A stretch of DNA of 64,000 nucleotides from Sediminibacillus albus (GCF_900101125.1 NZ_FNFL01000002.1:434001-498000); one strand, 5' to 3'. Positions 20,375 to 30,787 are shown, counted from the stretch's first letter. Notes: a model not told the origin generated them from the letters alone. A program made the numbers and translations.

Positions 20375-22015
20375 TTAGTTATTGATATCCAGGAAGTTGA
20401 ATGGTTCACTTCCAGTTGGATGCGGCAGGTAATCGACCACGTCTTTATTAGCCGCCAGTGGTGGTGTTGTATGGGCGATCGGGAACCAAGGCGCATCTTC
20501 ATGGATAAGTTCTTGAGCTTGCATATATAACTCCGAACGTTTGTCTTGATCCATTTCTGTTTGTGCCTGTTTTAACAAATCGTGGACTTCATCATTTTTA
20601 TAGAAGGCAATATTACCGGCAGAGCCTAATTTTGCATTGTCTTTATCCAGCAATACATATAAGAAGTTATCAGGATCGCCATTATCGCCAGTCCATCCTA
20701 AAAAGGCCATATCATGTTCGCCGTTTTCGGTAGCAGCTAAATGACTATCCCAATCGTTTTCCACGATTTCTACTTCAATATTTACTTCGGCAAGCATTTC
20801 TTGAATAGCTTGAGCAGTTACTTTCGGCTGCGGCAGGTATGGGCGCGGATTCGCCATAGAATAAAGCGTGACTTTGAATCCGTCTGCATAACCAGCTTCA
20901 GCTAGCAGTCGTTTAGCTTCTTCAACGTCAAACCCGTAATCCTCTACATCATCGTTATATCCCCATAAAGAAGGAGGCATCGGGTTTTTGGCAGCTTTAC
21001 CAACCCCTTCAAATAATGTAAGCAATTTTTCTTTATCGATGGCCAGATTGATTGCCTGGCGGACTTCTTTTTCGCCCATGGGGCCGTCTTGATCTGTATT
21101 CATTGCCATATAGCTGACATTCATCGAAGGTCTGCGGATAATTTGCAAGTTTTCATCTGACTCCGCTTGTTGAATGTCCTGCGGGTTCAGACCGTTCATC
21201 ACATCAATGGATCCTGATTGGAGTTCCATGAAACGAGCGCCATTATCAGGTATTGTCCGGAAAATAACCTTGTCAATTTTAGCTGGTTCACCGAAATAGT
21301 CATCGTTTTTCACTAAAGTGATATTGTCATCTTTCACCCATTCTTCAAAAACAAATGGACCAGTTCCAACTGGATTCTTAAAGTAATCCTCGCCATGTTC
21401 TTCTACAGCTTCAGGGCTTGCTATTCCGAATGGCGGCATGGCAAGGGTGAATAAAAATGGTGCATTTGGTTCGGATAAAGTGAATTTAACTTCATAATCT
21501 CCTGTGGCTTCTACCTTTTCAATTATTCCTTTCAAATTATCTTCTGTCGCTCCAAACATATATCCATAGTAGATGAAATCAGCAGAAGTGGCCCAGCGTT
21601 CAAAGTTGAACACGACATCCTCAGCGGTAAAATCGGTACCGTCATGGAAGGTTACATCATCGCGTAATTGGAAGGTCCAGACGAGGCCGTCTTCACTGGT
21701 TTCCCATTCAGTGGCTAAAGATGGGCGGACTTCCGTATTTTCTTCCTTGTAGCGGACAAGCGTATCATAGACCTGGTTCGTGACATAGATGGATTCCCCG
21801 TCTGTTATTTGAGAAGGATCCAGCTGCACTGAATCAGCGCCTCTGCCAAAGACAAGCGTCTTTTCACCTTCACTGCCTTCTGCATCGTCGCTTGCTTCCG
21901 CGGTTTCATCTCCGGTATCCTCTTCCGTGCCGGCTTGATCGTTACTGCAGCCGCTGACTGTTAAAACAACTAATAAGAGCAGGCCAAACAATGTCCACAA
22001 TCCTTTTTTATTCAT
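20375..22015 (-). CDS. Peptide ABC transporter substrate-binding lipoprotein
   Basis: 546 residues of the bacterial extracellular solute-binding family 5 (OppA/DppA). The N terminus has a lipoprotein signal ending VLTVSGC, followed by a very acidic linker (AGTEEDTGDETAEASDDAEG), common in halotolerant bacilli. Family landmarks are SLATEWETSEDGLVWTFQLR, VTFHDGTDFTAEDVVFNFER and NPVGTGPFVFEEW. It looks closer to DppA than to AppA even though the gene order is that of appDFABC. The ATG at 22015 follows AAGGGGGA. Confidence 0.9.
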   Translation of the reverse strand: MNKKGLWTLFGLLLLVVLTVSGCSNDQAGTEEDTGDETAEASDDAEGSEGEKTLVFGRGADSVQLDPSQITDGESIYVTNQVYDTLVRYKEENTEVRPSLATEWETSEDGLVWTFQLRDDVTFHDGTDFTAEDVVFNFERWATSADFIYYGYMFGATEDNLKGIIEKVEATGDYEVKFTLSEPNAPFLFTLAMPPFGIASPEAVEEHGEDYFKNPVGTGPFVFEEWVKDDNITLVKNDDYFGEPAKIDKVIFRTIPDNGARFMELQSGSIDVMNGLNPQDIQQAESDENLQIIRRPSMNVSYMAMNTDQDGPMGEKEVRQAINLAIDKEKLLTLFEGVGKAAKNPMPPSLWGYNDDVEDYGFDVEEAKRLLAEAGYADGFKVTLYSMANPRPYLPQPKVTAQAIQEMLAEVNIEVEIVENDWDSHLAATENGEHDMAFLGWTGDNGDPDNFLYVLLDKDNAKLGSAGNIAFYKNDEVHDLLKQAQTEMDQDKRSELYMQAQELIHEDAPWFPIAHTTPPLAANKDVVDYLPHPTGSEPFNFLDINN

Positions 22016-22059
22016 AATTTTCCCCCTTAAAAAATTTATATAAGAATTGGCATAGAACA

Positions 22060-23046
22060 TTAATGCTCTAATGCCACTTCCTTAACAAAATGGCAGGCAG
22101 CTTGTTGTCCGCCCGATGATACTTGTTTCAAAAGCGGGTTGGAGGTCCGGCAGATTTCTTCTGCGTAAGGGCATCTAGTGTGAAATTTACATCCGAGCGG
22201 CGGGTCAGAAGGCGAAGGGAGGTCTCCCTTTATAAGAATTCTTTCCCGGGATAGCTCAGGATCCGCTTCCGGTATTGCTGAAAGCAGTGCCTGGGTGTAC
22301 GGATGCTTAGGATGGCTATAAAGCTCCTCCACCTCGCCGATTTCAACAATTTGTCCGAGGTACATAACAGCAACCCGGTCACTAATATGGTGGACCACAC
22401 TCAAATCATGAGCGATAAATATGTAGGTAAGATTAAATTCTTGCTGAAGATCCTCCATTAAATTGATTACCTGTGCCTGGATCGAGACATCTAACGCTGA
22501 AACTGGTTCATCGCAAATGACTAAATCCGGATCAAGAGCCAGTGATCTGGCAATGCCGATGCGCTGACGCTGGCCCCCGCTGAATTCATGCGGGTAACGC
22601 TGCTTATGGTAAGAACTTAAACCAACTACATCCAACAGGCGATCAAGTTTCTTTTTCCTTTGCTGTTTTGGCAGGTTAAAAATTTTCATCGGTTCCGTAA
22701 TGATTTGTTCGATGGTTTTCCTTGGGTTTAATGAAGCATAGGGATCTTGGAAAATCAGCTGCATATCCCTCCGCAATTTCCGCAGTTTTTCGCCGCGGTA
22801 ACCGGTTATGTCTTCTCCTTTAAAGCGAATTTCCCCTTCTGTAGGCTCGAGAAGTTTTAAAATAGCTCGTCCAGCCGTCGATTTACCGCAGCCGCTCTCG
22901 CCGACAAGACCAAGCGTTTCCCCTTGCTTGACTTGAAAGGAAATTCCGTCCACTGCTTTCACTGCCCCGTTTTGTTTTTTTAAAAGCCCTCCGTTATTTA
23001 TAGGAAAGTGTTTTTTTAGGTTTTTCACTTCAAGTAAAGTGCTCAT
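22060..23046 (-). CDS. Peptide ABC transporter ATP-binding protein (OppF type)
   Basis: 328 residues. Walker [10 protein letters not shown], signature [20 protein letters not shown], Walker B LVICDEP, and a C-terminal [18 protein letters not shown] cysteine motif, which in this family can hold an iron-sulfur cluster. The ATG at 23046 overlaps the TGA of the preceding ATPase gene (ATGA), which points to translational coupling; in-frame codons further up lie inside that gene. Confidence 0.93.
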   Translation of the reverse strand: MSTLLEVKNLKKHFPINNGGLLKKQNGAVKAVDGISFQVKQGETLGLVGESGCGKSTAGRAILKLLEPTEGEIRFKGEDITGYRGEKLRKLRRDMQLIFQDPYASLNPRKTIEQIITEPMKIFNLPKQQRKKKLDRLLDVVGLSSYHKQRYPHEFSGGQRQRIGIARSLALDPDLVICDEPVSALDVSIQAQVINLMEDLQQEFNLTYIFIAHDLSVVHHISDRVAVMYLGQIVEIGEVEELYSHPKHPYTQALLSAIPEADPELSRERILIKGDLPSPSDPPLGCKFHTRCPYAEEICRTSNPLLKQVSSGGQQAACHFVKEVALEH

Positions 23047-24044
23047 TCTGACACCACCTTTTCTGTCTCTTCCTCGTATAGCAGACAACGGACATGGTGG
23101 TTGTTCCCATGTTCAATCAATACTGGATCAGTAGTTAAGCAGATTTCCGTTGCCTGTGAACATCGGGGAGCAAAACTGCATCCCCCTGGAAGAGCGCGTA
23201 GGTCGGGAGGAAGCCCCTCAATTGCTTCAAGTTTTTCTTTTTTCGCAGAAATTTTCGGAATGGAATTCATCAGCCCTAGTGTATAGGGATGTTTAGGCTG
23301 TTTGAATAAACTTTTTTTGTCGGTATATTCCACTGGTTTTCCTGCATACATCACCATTACTCGATCGCACACTTCCGAAACGACACCTAAATCATGGGTG
23401 ATCATGATGATGGCCATTCCCAGTTCTTTCTGCAGCTTTGCCAGCAGCTCGAGTATTTGGGCTTGAATGGTAACATCCAGAGCAGTTGTCGGCTCATCGG
23501 CAATCAGTACCTCTGGATTACAAGCTAGTGCCATTGCAATCATGACTCTTTGCCTCATACCACCACTGAATTCGTGGGGATAATTTTTTAACCTGCCCCT
23601 TGCCTCAGGAATGCCGACTAACTCCAACAGTTCGACCGCGCGATTTCTTGCCTGCTGTTTATTCAAGTTTTCATGGACAAGGATGGTTTCCACCATCTGT
23701 TTTTCAATTGTGAAGACCGGATTAAGTGAGGTCATGGGATCCTGGAATATCATAGATATTTCTTTTCCGCGAATTTTCCTCATTTGCTTCTCCGACTTAT
23801 TGAGAAGATTTTCCCCTTTAAATAAAACTTGGCCATCGACAATTTTTCCAGGAGGAGAGGGGATTAACCGCATAATAGACATAGCAGTAATACTTTTTCC
23901 GGAACCAGACTCTCCGACGATTCCAAGTGTCTCTCCCGGCTTGATATCAAAATGTACTCCATCAACCGCTTTTACAACACCAGCCTTGGTAAAAAAATGG
24001 GTATGTAATTGTTTGACCTCTAAGATAGGAGTTTCCTCTTTCAT
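23043..24044 (-). CDS. Peptide ABC transporter ATP-binding protein (OppD type)
   Basis: 333 residues. Walker A GESGSGKSI, signature SGGMRQRVMIAMALACNPEV, Walker B LIADEPT, and the C-terminal PGGCSFAPRCSQATEIC motif as in its partner. First gene of the operon; ATG at 24044 follows AAGGAGGG. The two ATPases are expected to form a heterodimer under the two permeases. Confidence 0.93.
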   Translation of the reverse strand: MKEETPILEVKQLHTHFFTKAGVVKAVDGVHFDIKPGETLGIVGESGSGKSITAMSIMRLIPSPPGKIVDGQVLFKGENLLNKSEKQMRKIRGKEISMIFQDPMTSLNPVFTIEKQMVETILVHENLNKQQARNRAVELLELVGIPEARGRLKNYPHEFSGGMRQRVMIAMALACNPEVLIADEPTTALDVTIQAQILELLAKLQKELGMAIIMITHDLGVVSEVCDRVMVMYAGKPVEYTDKKSLFKQPKHPYTLGLMNSIPKISAKKEKLEAIEGLPPDLRALPGGCSFAPRCSQATEICLTTDPVLIEHGNNHHVRCLLYEEETEKVVSE

Positions 24045-24079
24045 GCTCGCCCTCCTTACGAAATGTTTGCATAAGTCAA

Positions 24080-24106
24080 ACTTTTCTGAATTATCTATTC
24101 ATTATA
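24080..24106 (-). promoter_or_regulatory. Candidate promoter -10 box and weak CodY-like site before the peptide transporter
   Basis: On the minus strand TATAAT (24101-24106) is a good -10 box, but no clear -35 box lies 17 bp upstream. Near the predicted transcription start, 24080-24094 reads ACTTTTCTGAATTAT on the plus strand, 11 of 15 matches to the CodY box AATTTTCWGAAAATT. Peptide transporters are common CodY targets, but the match is weak. Confidence 0.3.
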
Positions 24107-24206
24107 CAGACTATGAAACAGAATTGGTTTTTTTCTCTTTTTTCTCAAAAAAAAGAAATTAACTTTGAAAGGGATAAGAATCGGAGGATAAATACAAGCA
24201 TAAAAT

Positions 24207-24235
24207 AAGGATTCCAGCATGTTGCTGAAATCCTT
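24207..24235 (-). terminator. Terminator beyond the tRNA-end duplication
   Basis: AAGGATT-CAGCA (24207-24219) pairs with TGCTG-AATCCTT (24223-24235) and on the minus strand leads into an ATTTTAT run. No minus-strand gene ends here except the truncated tRNA copy at 24241-24272, so this is probably the original terminator of the tRNA-Arg gene, now separated from it. Confidence 0.6.
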
Positions 24236-24240
24236 TGAAT

Positions 24241-24272
24241 GAATGCGATCGGAGAGATTCGAACCCCCGACA
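24241..24272 (-). repeat. Partial duplicate of the tRNA-Arg 3' end (attachment-site-like)
   Basis: 32 bp identical at 29 positions to 25694-25725, the 3' end of tRNA-Arg(CCG): T arm, acceptor 3' strand and 4 bp beyond. No 5' half, D arm or anticodon arm follows, so it is not a functional tRNA. With the intact tRNA it brackets about 1.45 kb as a direct repeat, as expected for an element integrated at a tRNA 3' end. Confidence 0.7.
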
Positions 24273-24333
24273 CGGTTTATTTATTTTTTTGCTACACGAT
24301 TTGCTTCTGGAATTACTTGTGTTCATTGCAGGA

Positions 24334-24595
24334 GTAGATCTGTTAAGTCTAATGGTATATATCGTTCTTGATAACGGTTTCGATCGATTGCAAGGAATTA
24401 TAGAAAGTGATGAAACCTTCTTCCGTGAGTTCTTAAAAGGAAAGCGGGAAATCACACATAGAAGGACAAAAAAAACGTGTTGAAAAAGATAAGAAAAGAG
24501 GAATTTCTAACCTTAAAATCGCTGTTGTTGTAGCACAAGATAGAAATAGTAATATGATTGCTCGAAAAGCTTGAACAGGACGTGTTAAAGCCTAA
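24334..24595 (+). pseudogene. Decayed IS1595-like transposase fragment
   Basis: One frame reads LDNGFDRLQGIIESDETFFR and EFLKGKREITHRRTK before a stop at 24483; another continues KDKKRGISNLKIAVVVAQDR, NSNMIARKA, stop, TGRVKA. Together they resemble the DDE domain of IS1595-type transposases (DETFFRE..KG.. KRGIS..VVVA.DR). The frameshift and two stops show it is dead. A further piece in another frame at about 24640-24774 (TDTATRLELGKDLAFDKRVE) is not recognised. Confidence 0.6.
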
Positions 24596-24801
24596 GAAAT
24601 CGACACTTTGTTTAGGAGTTTATTTACCCGCCTGCTTTGTTATACACTGATACAGCAACGAGGCTCGAATTAGGTAAGGATTTAGCGTTTGATAAACGAG
24701 TAGAGCAGATGGTTATTTCAGCGTGTCAAAAGTCTAATGACAATACCGTCAATATGTTAAAAAGAAGTGCATAAAAAAGACCTCTCATAAAGAAGTCAAT
24801 C

Positions 24802-25209
24802 TTACTTATTGTCTATAAATGTACGAACCAACATCGTTCCTGCTAAAACCGATAAAATCATATGTGTTTCAGGTAGTAAAAAGATGTTAGGATAAATGTC
24901 CTGCGATACTCCATACCATCTCATCCAATAAATATTTGGTATAAAGACAAGAATAGATAAAATCAATGTTGGAATAAGAAGTTTCCAATTAAAGTTAATT
25001 CGTCCATTAAAAAGGCTCCTTAAACCTTTCCATTCCATCAATACACCAAATAGGAATGCCCACAAAGACATTGTTATAAGTAGGGTTTTAGTATCTTCTG
25101 ATGCTCTTTGCGAAGCTATTTGAAGGTCATAATAATTACCAACCATTAAATAAAGTAAAATTATCATTCCTAAAATCACTGCTGAAACACCTAAAATCTT
25201 TTTATTAAT
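24802..25209 (-). CDS. Small hypothetical membrane protein in the tRNA-flanked island
   Basis: No family recognised. From the GTG at 25179 it has 125 residues with three or four membrane segments (ILGMIILLYLMVGNYY, TLLITMSLWAFLFGVL, LLIPTLILSILVFIPNIYW, ILSVLAGTML). A better placed ribosome binding site, GGGAGG, lies 7 nt before an in-frame ATT at 25209, which would give 135 residues beginning MNKKILGVSAVILGM with a positively charged N terminus. I give the ATT start, knowing that such starts are rare. The segment is AT-rich compared with its surroundings. Confidence 0.5.
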   Translation of the reverse strand: MNKKILGVSAVILGMIILLYLMVGNYYDLQIASQRASEDTKTLLITMSLWAFLFGVLMEWKGLRSLFNGRINFNWKLLIPTLILSILVFIPNIYWMRWYGVSQDIYPNIFLLPETHMILSVLAGTMLVRTFIDNK

Positions 25210-25324
25210 AACAAAACCTCCCTTAATATATCCATACGGTTTAGAAAGCCTAAAGTTTGAATATCAATTTGATTTTATCAGAAAATTCAACTTATACAAA
25301 GATTATACTAAAAGCAACAATCTG

Positions 25325-25513
25325 TTAGAAAACAGCCTTTTTTTGCTGTTTGCTGTTCCCGCAGAGTGAAAAAAGACGCCGCAAGGGCGCCTTGTCTGCG
25401 TATAAATCCGAATGGTTGCCGGACTTTACTTTTTGCGGCTGAACCTCGCGCCGTTTGACGACGCCATTTCGCTTCATTGACGTAATAGCTTTCTTACTTC
25501 CGTTTTTAGGCAT
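25325..25513 (-). CDS. Small basic hypothetical protein
   Basis: 62 residues starting MPKNGSKKAITSMKRNGVVK, with about one quarter Lys and Arg and no membrane segment. The ATG at 25513 follows GGGAGG with 8-nt spacing. The sequence could bind nucleic acid, but I recognise no family. A small hairpin, AACAGC with GCTGTT, overlaps the end of the gene and may act as terminator. It lies between the membrane protein gene and the tRNA-Arg, inside the proposed island. Confidence 0.5.
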   Translation of the reverse strand: MPKNGSKKAITSMKRNGVVKRREVQPQKVKSGNHSDLYADKAPLRRLFSLCGNSKQQKKAVF

Positions 25514-25696
25514 AAAAATAACCTCCCGTATTATTTTACGAAAGGTCGCGAACAATGGCCGGTAATGGGACGGTAACTTGTCGAAAAAGAGGCTGACGGA
25601 AATTATGTTCCGTGTCTATCCGGATACCCACCGGAGACGATTACACCTAATCTTTCGGGAGAGAATACCGTCATACCAACGATTATGTACGTTGAG

Positions 25697-25772
25697 TGCG
25701 CTCGGAGGGATTCGAACCCCCGACAGACGTGGTACCGGAAACCACCGCTCTATCCAACTGAGCTACGAGCGC
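25697..25772 (-). tRNA. tRNA-Arg (anticodon CCG)
   Basis: Read on the minus strand: acceptor GCGCTCG pairs with CGAGCGC; D arm GCTC...GAGC; anticodon stem GTGGT/ACCAC around the loop TTCCGGT, giving anticodon CCG (codon CGG); T arm with GTTCGAATC. No CCA is encoded. Its 3' end is repeated at 24241-24272. A possible promoter on the minus strand is TTGCAT (25896-25901) with TATAAT (25873-25878). Confidence 0.95.
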
Positions 25773-25996
25773 ATAATAATATTGTTAATAAATCACTGTA
25801 TGTTTTCGTCTCCTGCGGACCGAAACATCGCCAACTCCCTAAAGCGAGTATTATCAGCGACTGACAACGACTATTATACGATAAACGAAAGTTCAATGCA
25901 AGCGCAAAAAAGCAAACAAATAATAGACGGCACTGACTATGCTCGATAATAAAGAGAAAAGAGGATAAAAGTAAAATCTACTACTATTATTCCAAT

Positions 25997-26155
25997 CTAT
26001 TTGTTTCTTTTTTGGCTGTCCAGCTGATTAATGGCTTTATCCAAGGTTTGGGAAATTTCGATCACCTTTGGGCTGCTTGGGTCTTGTTTGTACGCTTCGT
26101 ACATTTTCTCTCTCAAGCATTCTATTTTTTGTTCGAGTTCTTGTGAATAAACCAT
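25997..26155 (-). CDS. Spo0E-like aspartyl-phosphate phosphatase
   Basis: A 52-residue protein, MVYSQELEQKIECLREKMYE onwards. The family signature is visible as IECLREKM in helix 1 and ISQTLDKAIN in helix 2 (the SQxLD motif). Such proteins remove phosphate from Spo0A-P and delay sporulation. The ATG follows GGAGGAG closely. It lies just upstream of the tRNA-Arg on the same strand and downstream of the manganese catalase terminator, so it is a single gene. Several Spo0E-like paralogues per genome are usual in spore formers; which phosphoprotein this one acts on is unknown. Confidence 0.85.
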   Translation of the reverse strand: MVYSQELEQKIECLREKMYEAYKQDPSSPKVIEISQTLDKAINQLDSQKRNK

Positions 26156-26216
26156 ATGCTCCTCCAAAACGAATTAATGTGAAAATATGTTTACCCTCAA
26201 ATGTTTCTATAAAAAC

Positions 26217-26256
26217 GAAAAAATAGGCTTGTGCTTGGAATCAAAGCACAAGCCTA
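26217..26256 (-). terminator. Terminator of the manganese catalase gene
   Basis: TAGGCTTGTGCTT (26224-26236) and AAGCACAAGCCTA (26244-26256) form a perfect 13-bp stem, with a T run on the minus strand at 26217-26223. Confidence 0.9.
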
Positions 26257-26270
26257 TCCTATCGAATCTA

Positions 26271-27095
26271 TTATTTATCGAGAGGAGGTGTGGAATGCAC
26301 ATATGGCGGTGCCGGTTTTAATTCGGGTTTGCCGCCATAGCCAACTGGGCTGCTCTCATATTGGAACTCATGGCCGTCTGGTGCATTGCCTGTTGCCCAT
26401 GCGCCGCGTGCACTGTCTTCTCCTTCTGAAAAGTTATAAAGTTTGTGGGAGAAATCCATTGCTTCCCATTCATCAGGCACAGTAGTTGGAGCAATTTTGC
26501 CGCCTTCTTTTTCCTCTAACTCCTGTAAGGCTGCCATCCATTGGTTTTGATGCATGGTGTCTCTGGCAAGGAGGAAGGAAAGCATATCTTTTACTCCGCG
26601 ATCTTCGGTTAATTCATAAAGACGTGCTACTTGCAGTCTTCCCTGAGACTCTGCATTCAGGTTGGCGCGCATATCAGCCATTAGGTTTCCGCTGGCGATG
26701 ATATATCCTGCACTCCATGGTACCCCGGCGCTGTTTTCAGGGGTAGCTCCCAGGCCGGAAACAATCGCATGGTGTGGATTCATTCCTCCCATTATCGCGC
26801 CGATTACAGGATCTTTGGCAGCTTTCTCTTGCTCATTGATTGGTGCGCCATCTAATAGGCGTGCAACCATCGTGGCAATCATTTCCACATGGCCCAGTTC
26901 TTCGGTACCTGTGTCCATAATTAAATCCTTATATTTTTCATTGCCGCGGGTATTGAACCCTTGGAATAAATATTGCATAGCTACTGACATTTCGCCAAAT
27001 TGGCCGCCGATAATCTCTTGTAATTGCTTCGCGAAAACTGGATCAGACTTTTCTGGTTTGGCATGGAACTGAAGTTCTTTTTTGTGAAAAAACAA
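26271..27095 (-). CDS. Manganese catalase (YdbD-like)
   Basis: Di-manganese enzyme that splits hydrogen peroxide. 274 residues from the TTG at 27095, which follows AAGGTGG with 8-nt spacing and gives the family start MFFHKKELQFHAKPEKSDP. The GTG 12 nt upstream is also possible but has worse spacing. Metal ligands are visible as Glu35 (GGQFGEMS), Glu66 and His69 (EELGHVE), and later ESQGRLQVARLYE and ARDTMHQNQW. Manganese catalases of bacilli often sit in the spore coat or are induced by general stress; a sigma-B-type promoter is suggested upstream. Confidence 0.93.
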   Translation of the reverse strand: MFFHKKELQFHAKPEKSDPVFAKQLQEIIGGQFGEMSVAMQYLFQGFNTRGNEKYKDLIMDTGTEELGHVEMIATMVARLLDGAPINEQEKAAKDPVIGAIMGGMNPHHAIVSGLGATPENSAGVPWSAGYIIASGNLMADMRANLNAESQGRLQVARLYELTEDRGVKDMLSFLLARDTMHQNQWMAALQELEEKEGGKIAPTTVPDEWEAMDFSHKLYNFSEGEDSARGAWATGNAPDGHEFQYESSPVGYGGKPELKPAPPYVHSTPPLDK

Positions 27096-27192
27096 GTTAA
27101 AAACCACCTTTTTAAGTATTTTTCCAGAATCGGTTGCTCTTCATACTATTTTTTTGAATTTGTGGCAACGGGCCCGTCTGCCGTAATTATCT

Positions 27193-27218
27193 CTTCCCAT
27201 TCGGGTAATAAGATAAAC
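27193..27218 (-). promoter_or_regulatory. Candidate sigma-B promoter of the manganese catalase gene
   Basis: On the minus strand GTTTAT (27213-27218), a 14-bp spacer and GGGAAG (27193-27198) fit the sigma-B consensus GTTTAA-N12-14-GGGWAW at 10 of 12 positions, about 100 bp before the start codon. B. subtilis ydbD is a general-stress gene, which supports this. Confidence 0.4.
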
Positions 27219-27276
27219 TATAGAAAAGTTTTTTCTTGATAATAATTATAAAAAGTGTGAATAGGCAGAAAACATA

Positions 27277-27305
27277 TTGACAGGATAAAAATGCCATGCT
27301 AGAAT
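27277..27305 (+). promoter_or_regulatory. Sigma-A promoter of metX
   Basis: Perfect TTGACA (27277-27282), 17-bp spacer, TAGAAT (27300-27305). The start would lie near 27312, 25 nt before the riboswitch. Confidence 0.85.
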
Positions 27306-27336
27306 TCTTGTTAACCAAAACGAAATATTGTGAATA

Positions 27337-27489
27337 CTTATCCAGAGAGGTGGAGGGACTGGCCCGATGAAACCCGGCAACCATTAAGCATAGCTTAAAA
27401 AGGTGCCAATTCCTGCTAAGCGGAAGCTTGGAAGATAAGGAGCGAAATTTATTATTTATGCCTCTCTATCTTCTAGAGAGGCATTTTTT
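27337..27489 (+). ncRNA. SAM-I riboswitch (S box) with terminator, upstream of metX
   Basis: The conserved core AGAGGTGGAGGGACTGGCCC, GATGAAACCCGGCAACC and GGTGCCAATTCC is present. P1 is CTTATC (27337-27342) with GATAAG (27434-27439). The expression platform is the terminator TGCCTCTCTA (27459-27468) with TAGAGAGGCA (27474-27483) and a T run to 27489. High S-adenosylmethionine should stop transcription before metX. Confidence 0.97.
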
Positions 27490-27616
27490 AGTTGGCTAGC
27501 GGTATGGATTCGTGAATTCAATGCCAATCAAGCGCCGCTGGCCCGAAAATACGTTGAATAAAAACTGATAAAAAAAGCTTGTTATTTGAAAAGATGAAAG
27601 GTGGAGGAACCGTTGT

Positions 27617-28702
27617 ATGGAAGTAAAAACGGCTGCAGCAAGAAAAACCGGCAAAGTGTCCATCGGCGACTTAACACTGGAATCAGGGACATTGCTGAGG
27701 GATGTTGAACTATCTTACGAACGAGTTGGCCAGATCGATGCCCCAGCCATTTTAATATGCCACGCACTTACCGGGAGCCAGTATGCAGCAGGTGACCAGG
27801 AGAATCAAGGGTATTGGGCCGGAATGATTTACTCCGGCGGCTACATCGATACAGATAGGTTCCAGGTGATCTCCTTCAATGTCCTTGGCGGATGCAATGG
27901 ATCTACAGGTCCTTTAAGTACGAACCCTGACACCGGAGAACCTTACCAGGCTAAATTTCCTTTTATTACTGTCCGGGACATGGTGCAAGCTCAATATAAG
28001 GCGTTGAAGAAGTTGGAAATAGACCATATGGCAGCCGTGATGGGTGGATCACTGGGTGGAATGCAGGTGTTGGAATGGGGAGTAATGTATCCTGAAATGA
28101 TGGATCAGTTATTTCCGCTGGCAGTAACACCGTACCTAAGCGACTATGCGATAGCCTTCAATAACATTGCCAGATTAGCAATTCTGCGGGACCCGAATTG
28201 GAATAACGGCAATTACTCGGAAATGGCGATTCCAGAGAGCGGATTAAGCCTGGCGAGGATGGTTGGTATGATTACCTATCGCTCCGGAGATTTGTTTAAT
28301 GAGCGTTTTTCCAGAAAACAGCGGGCTCCTGCCGGCAATTTTCATGATGAAATTGCCTACGAAGTCGAGTCCTACCTTGATTACCAAGGCAAAAAATTGA
28401 CCAAACGTTTTGATGCGAATAGCTACCTTTACTTGCTTAAGGCTATGGATACACATGATATTGGCAGGGGAAGAGGCGGCTGGCAGCAGGCTGCTTCATA
28501 TATCAAAGCCCCTGTAACAGCACTTGGTTATAGCGGCGATTTATTATTTCCGCCGACTGCTTTGCAGGAGTTAGTCGATCAATTAGCCGAGTCAGCAAAA
28601 CCAGCTGAGTATACCCATGTAGAAACCCGGTTTGGCCATGATGGCTTTTTGGTTGAGTTTTCTAAATGGGGCGATGTTATTAAAGAAAAGCTGGAACGCT
28701 GA
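27617..28702 (+). CDS. metX: Homoserine O-acetyltransferase
   Basis: Alpha/beta-hydrolase-fold enzyme that transfers an acyl group from acyl-CoA (by family most likely acetyl-CoA) to homoserine, the first committed step of methionine synthesis. 361 residues. Nucleophile Ser145 in VMGGSLGGMQ, acid Asp308 in GYSGDLLFP, His341 in RFGHDGFLVE; the family blocks GSTGPLSTNPDTG and SYLYLLKAMDTHD are also clear. The ATG at 27617 follows GGTGGAGG. Acetyl versus succinyl preference cannot be decided by eye, but the O-acetylhomoserine sulfhydrylase encoded next argues for acetyl. A second SAM riboswitch follows, so it is a one-gene unit. Confidence 0.93.
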   Translation: MEVKTAAARKTGKVSIGDLTLESGTLLRDVELSYERVGQIDAPAILICHALTGSQYAAGDQENQGYWAGMIYSGGYIDTDRFQVISFNVLGGCNGSTGPLSTNPDTGEPYQAKFPFITVRDMVQAQYKALKKLEIDHMAAVMGGSLGGMQVLEWGVMYPEMMDQLFPLAVTPYLSDYAIAFNNIARLAILRDPNWNNGNYSEMAIPESGLSLARMVGMITYRSGDLFNERFSRKQRAPAGNFHDEIAYEVESYLDYQGKKLTKRFDANSYLYLLKAMDTHDIGRGRGGWQQAASYIKAPVTALGYSGDLLFPPTALQELVDQLAESAKPAEYTHVETRFGHDGFLVEFSKWGDVIKEKLER

Positions 28703-28730
28703 TCAAAGGAGAAAGAAAATAAAAAATATT

Positions 28731-28760
28731 TTGACAAATACATTTGATTTTTAGTAAAGT
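28731..28760 (+). promoter_or_regulatory. Promoter of the metY-hom operon
   Basis: Perfect TTGACA at 28731-28736; best -10 box is TAAAGT at 28755-28760 with an 18-bp spacer, about 25 bp before the second S box. Confidence 0.6.
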
Positions 28761-28784
28761 AATTATTAGAAAAATTGAATACGG

Positions 28785-30764
<1,980 letters not shown>

Positions 30765-30787
30765 GAATAGAAGGGAAGCGAAAATAG

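Noticed and set aside
24241-24272. A second tRNA gene
   Set aside because: Only the T arm and acceptor 3' strand are present; there is no D arm or anticodon arm.
24235-24483. An 82-residue plus-strand gene
   Set aside because: It begins inside the antisense of the tRNA copy and is the N-terminal shred of a frameshifted transposase.
25578-25949. A 123-residue plus-strand frame
   Set aside because: It runs through the tRNA-Arg gene in antisense and has no family resemblance.
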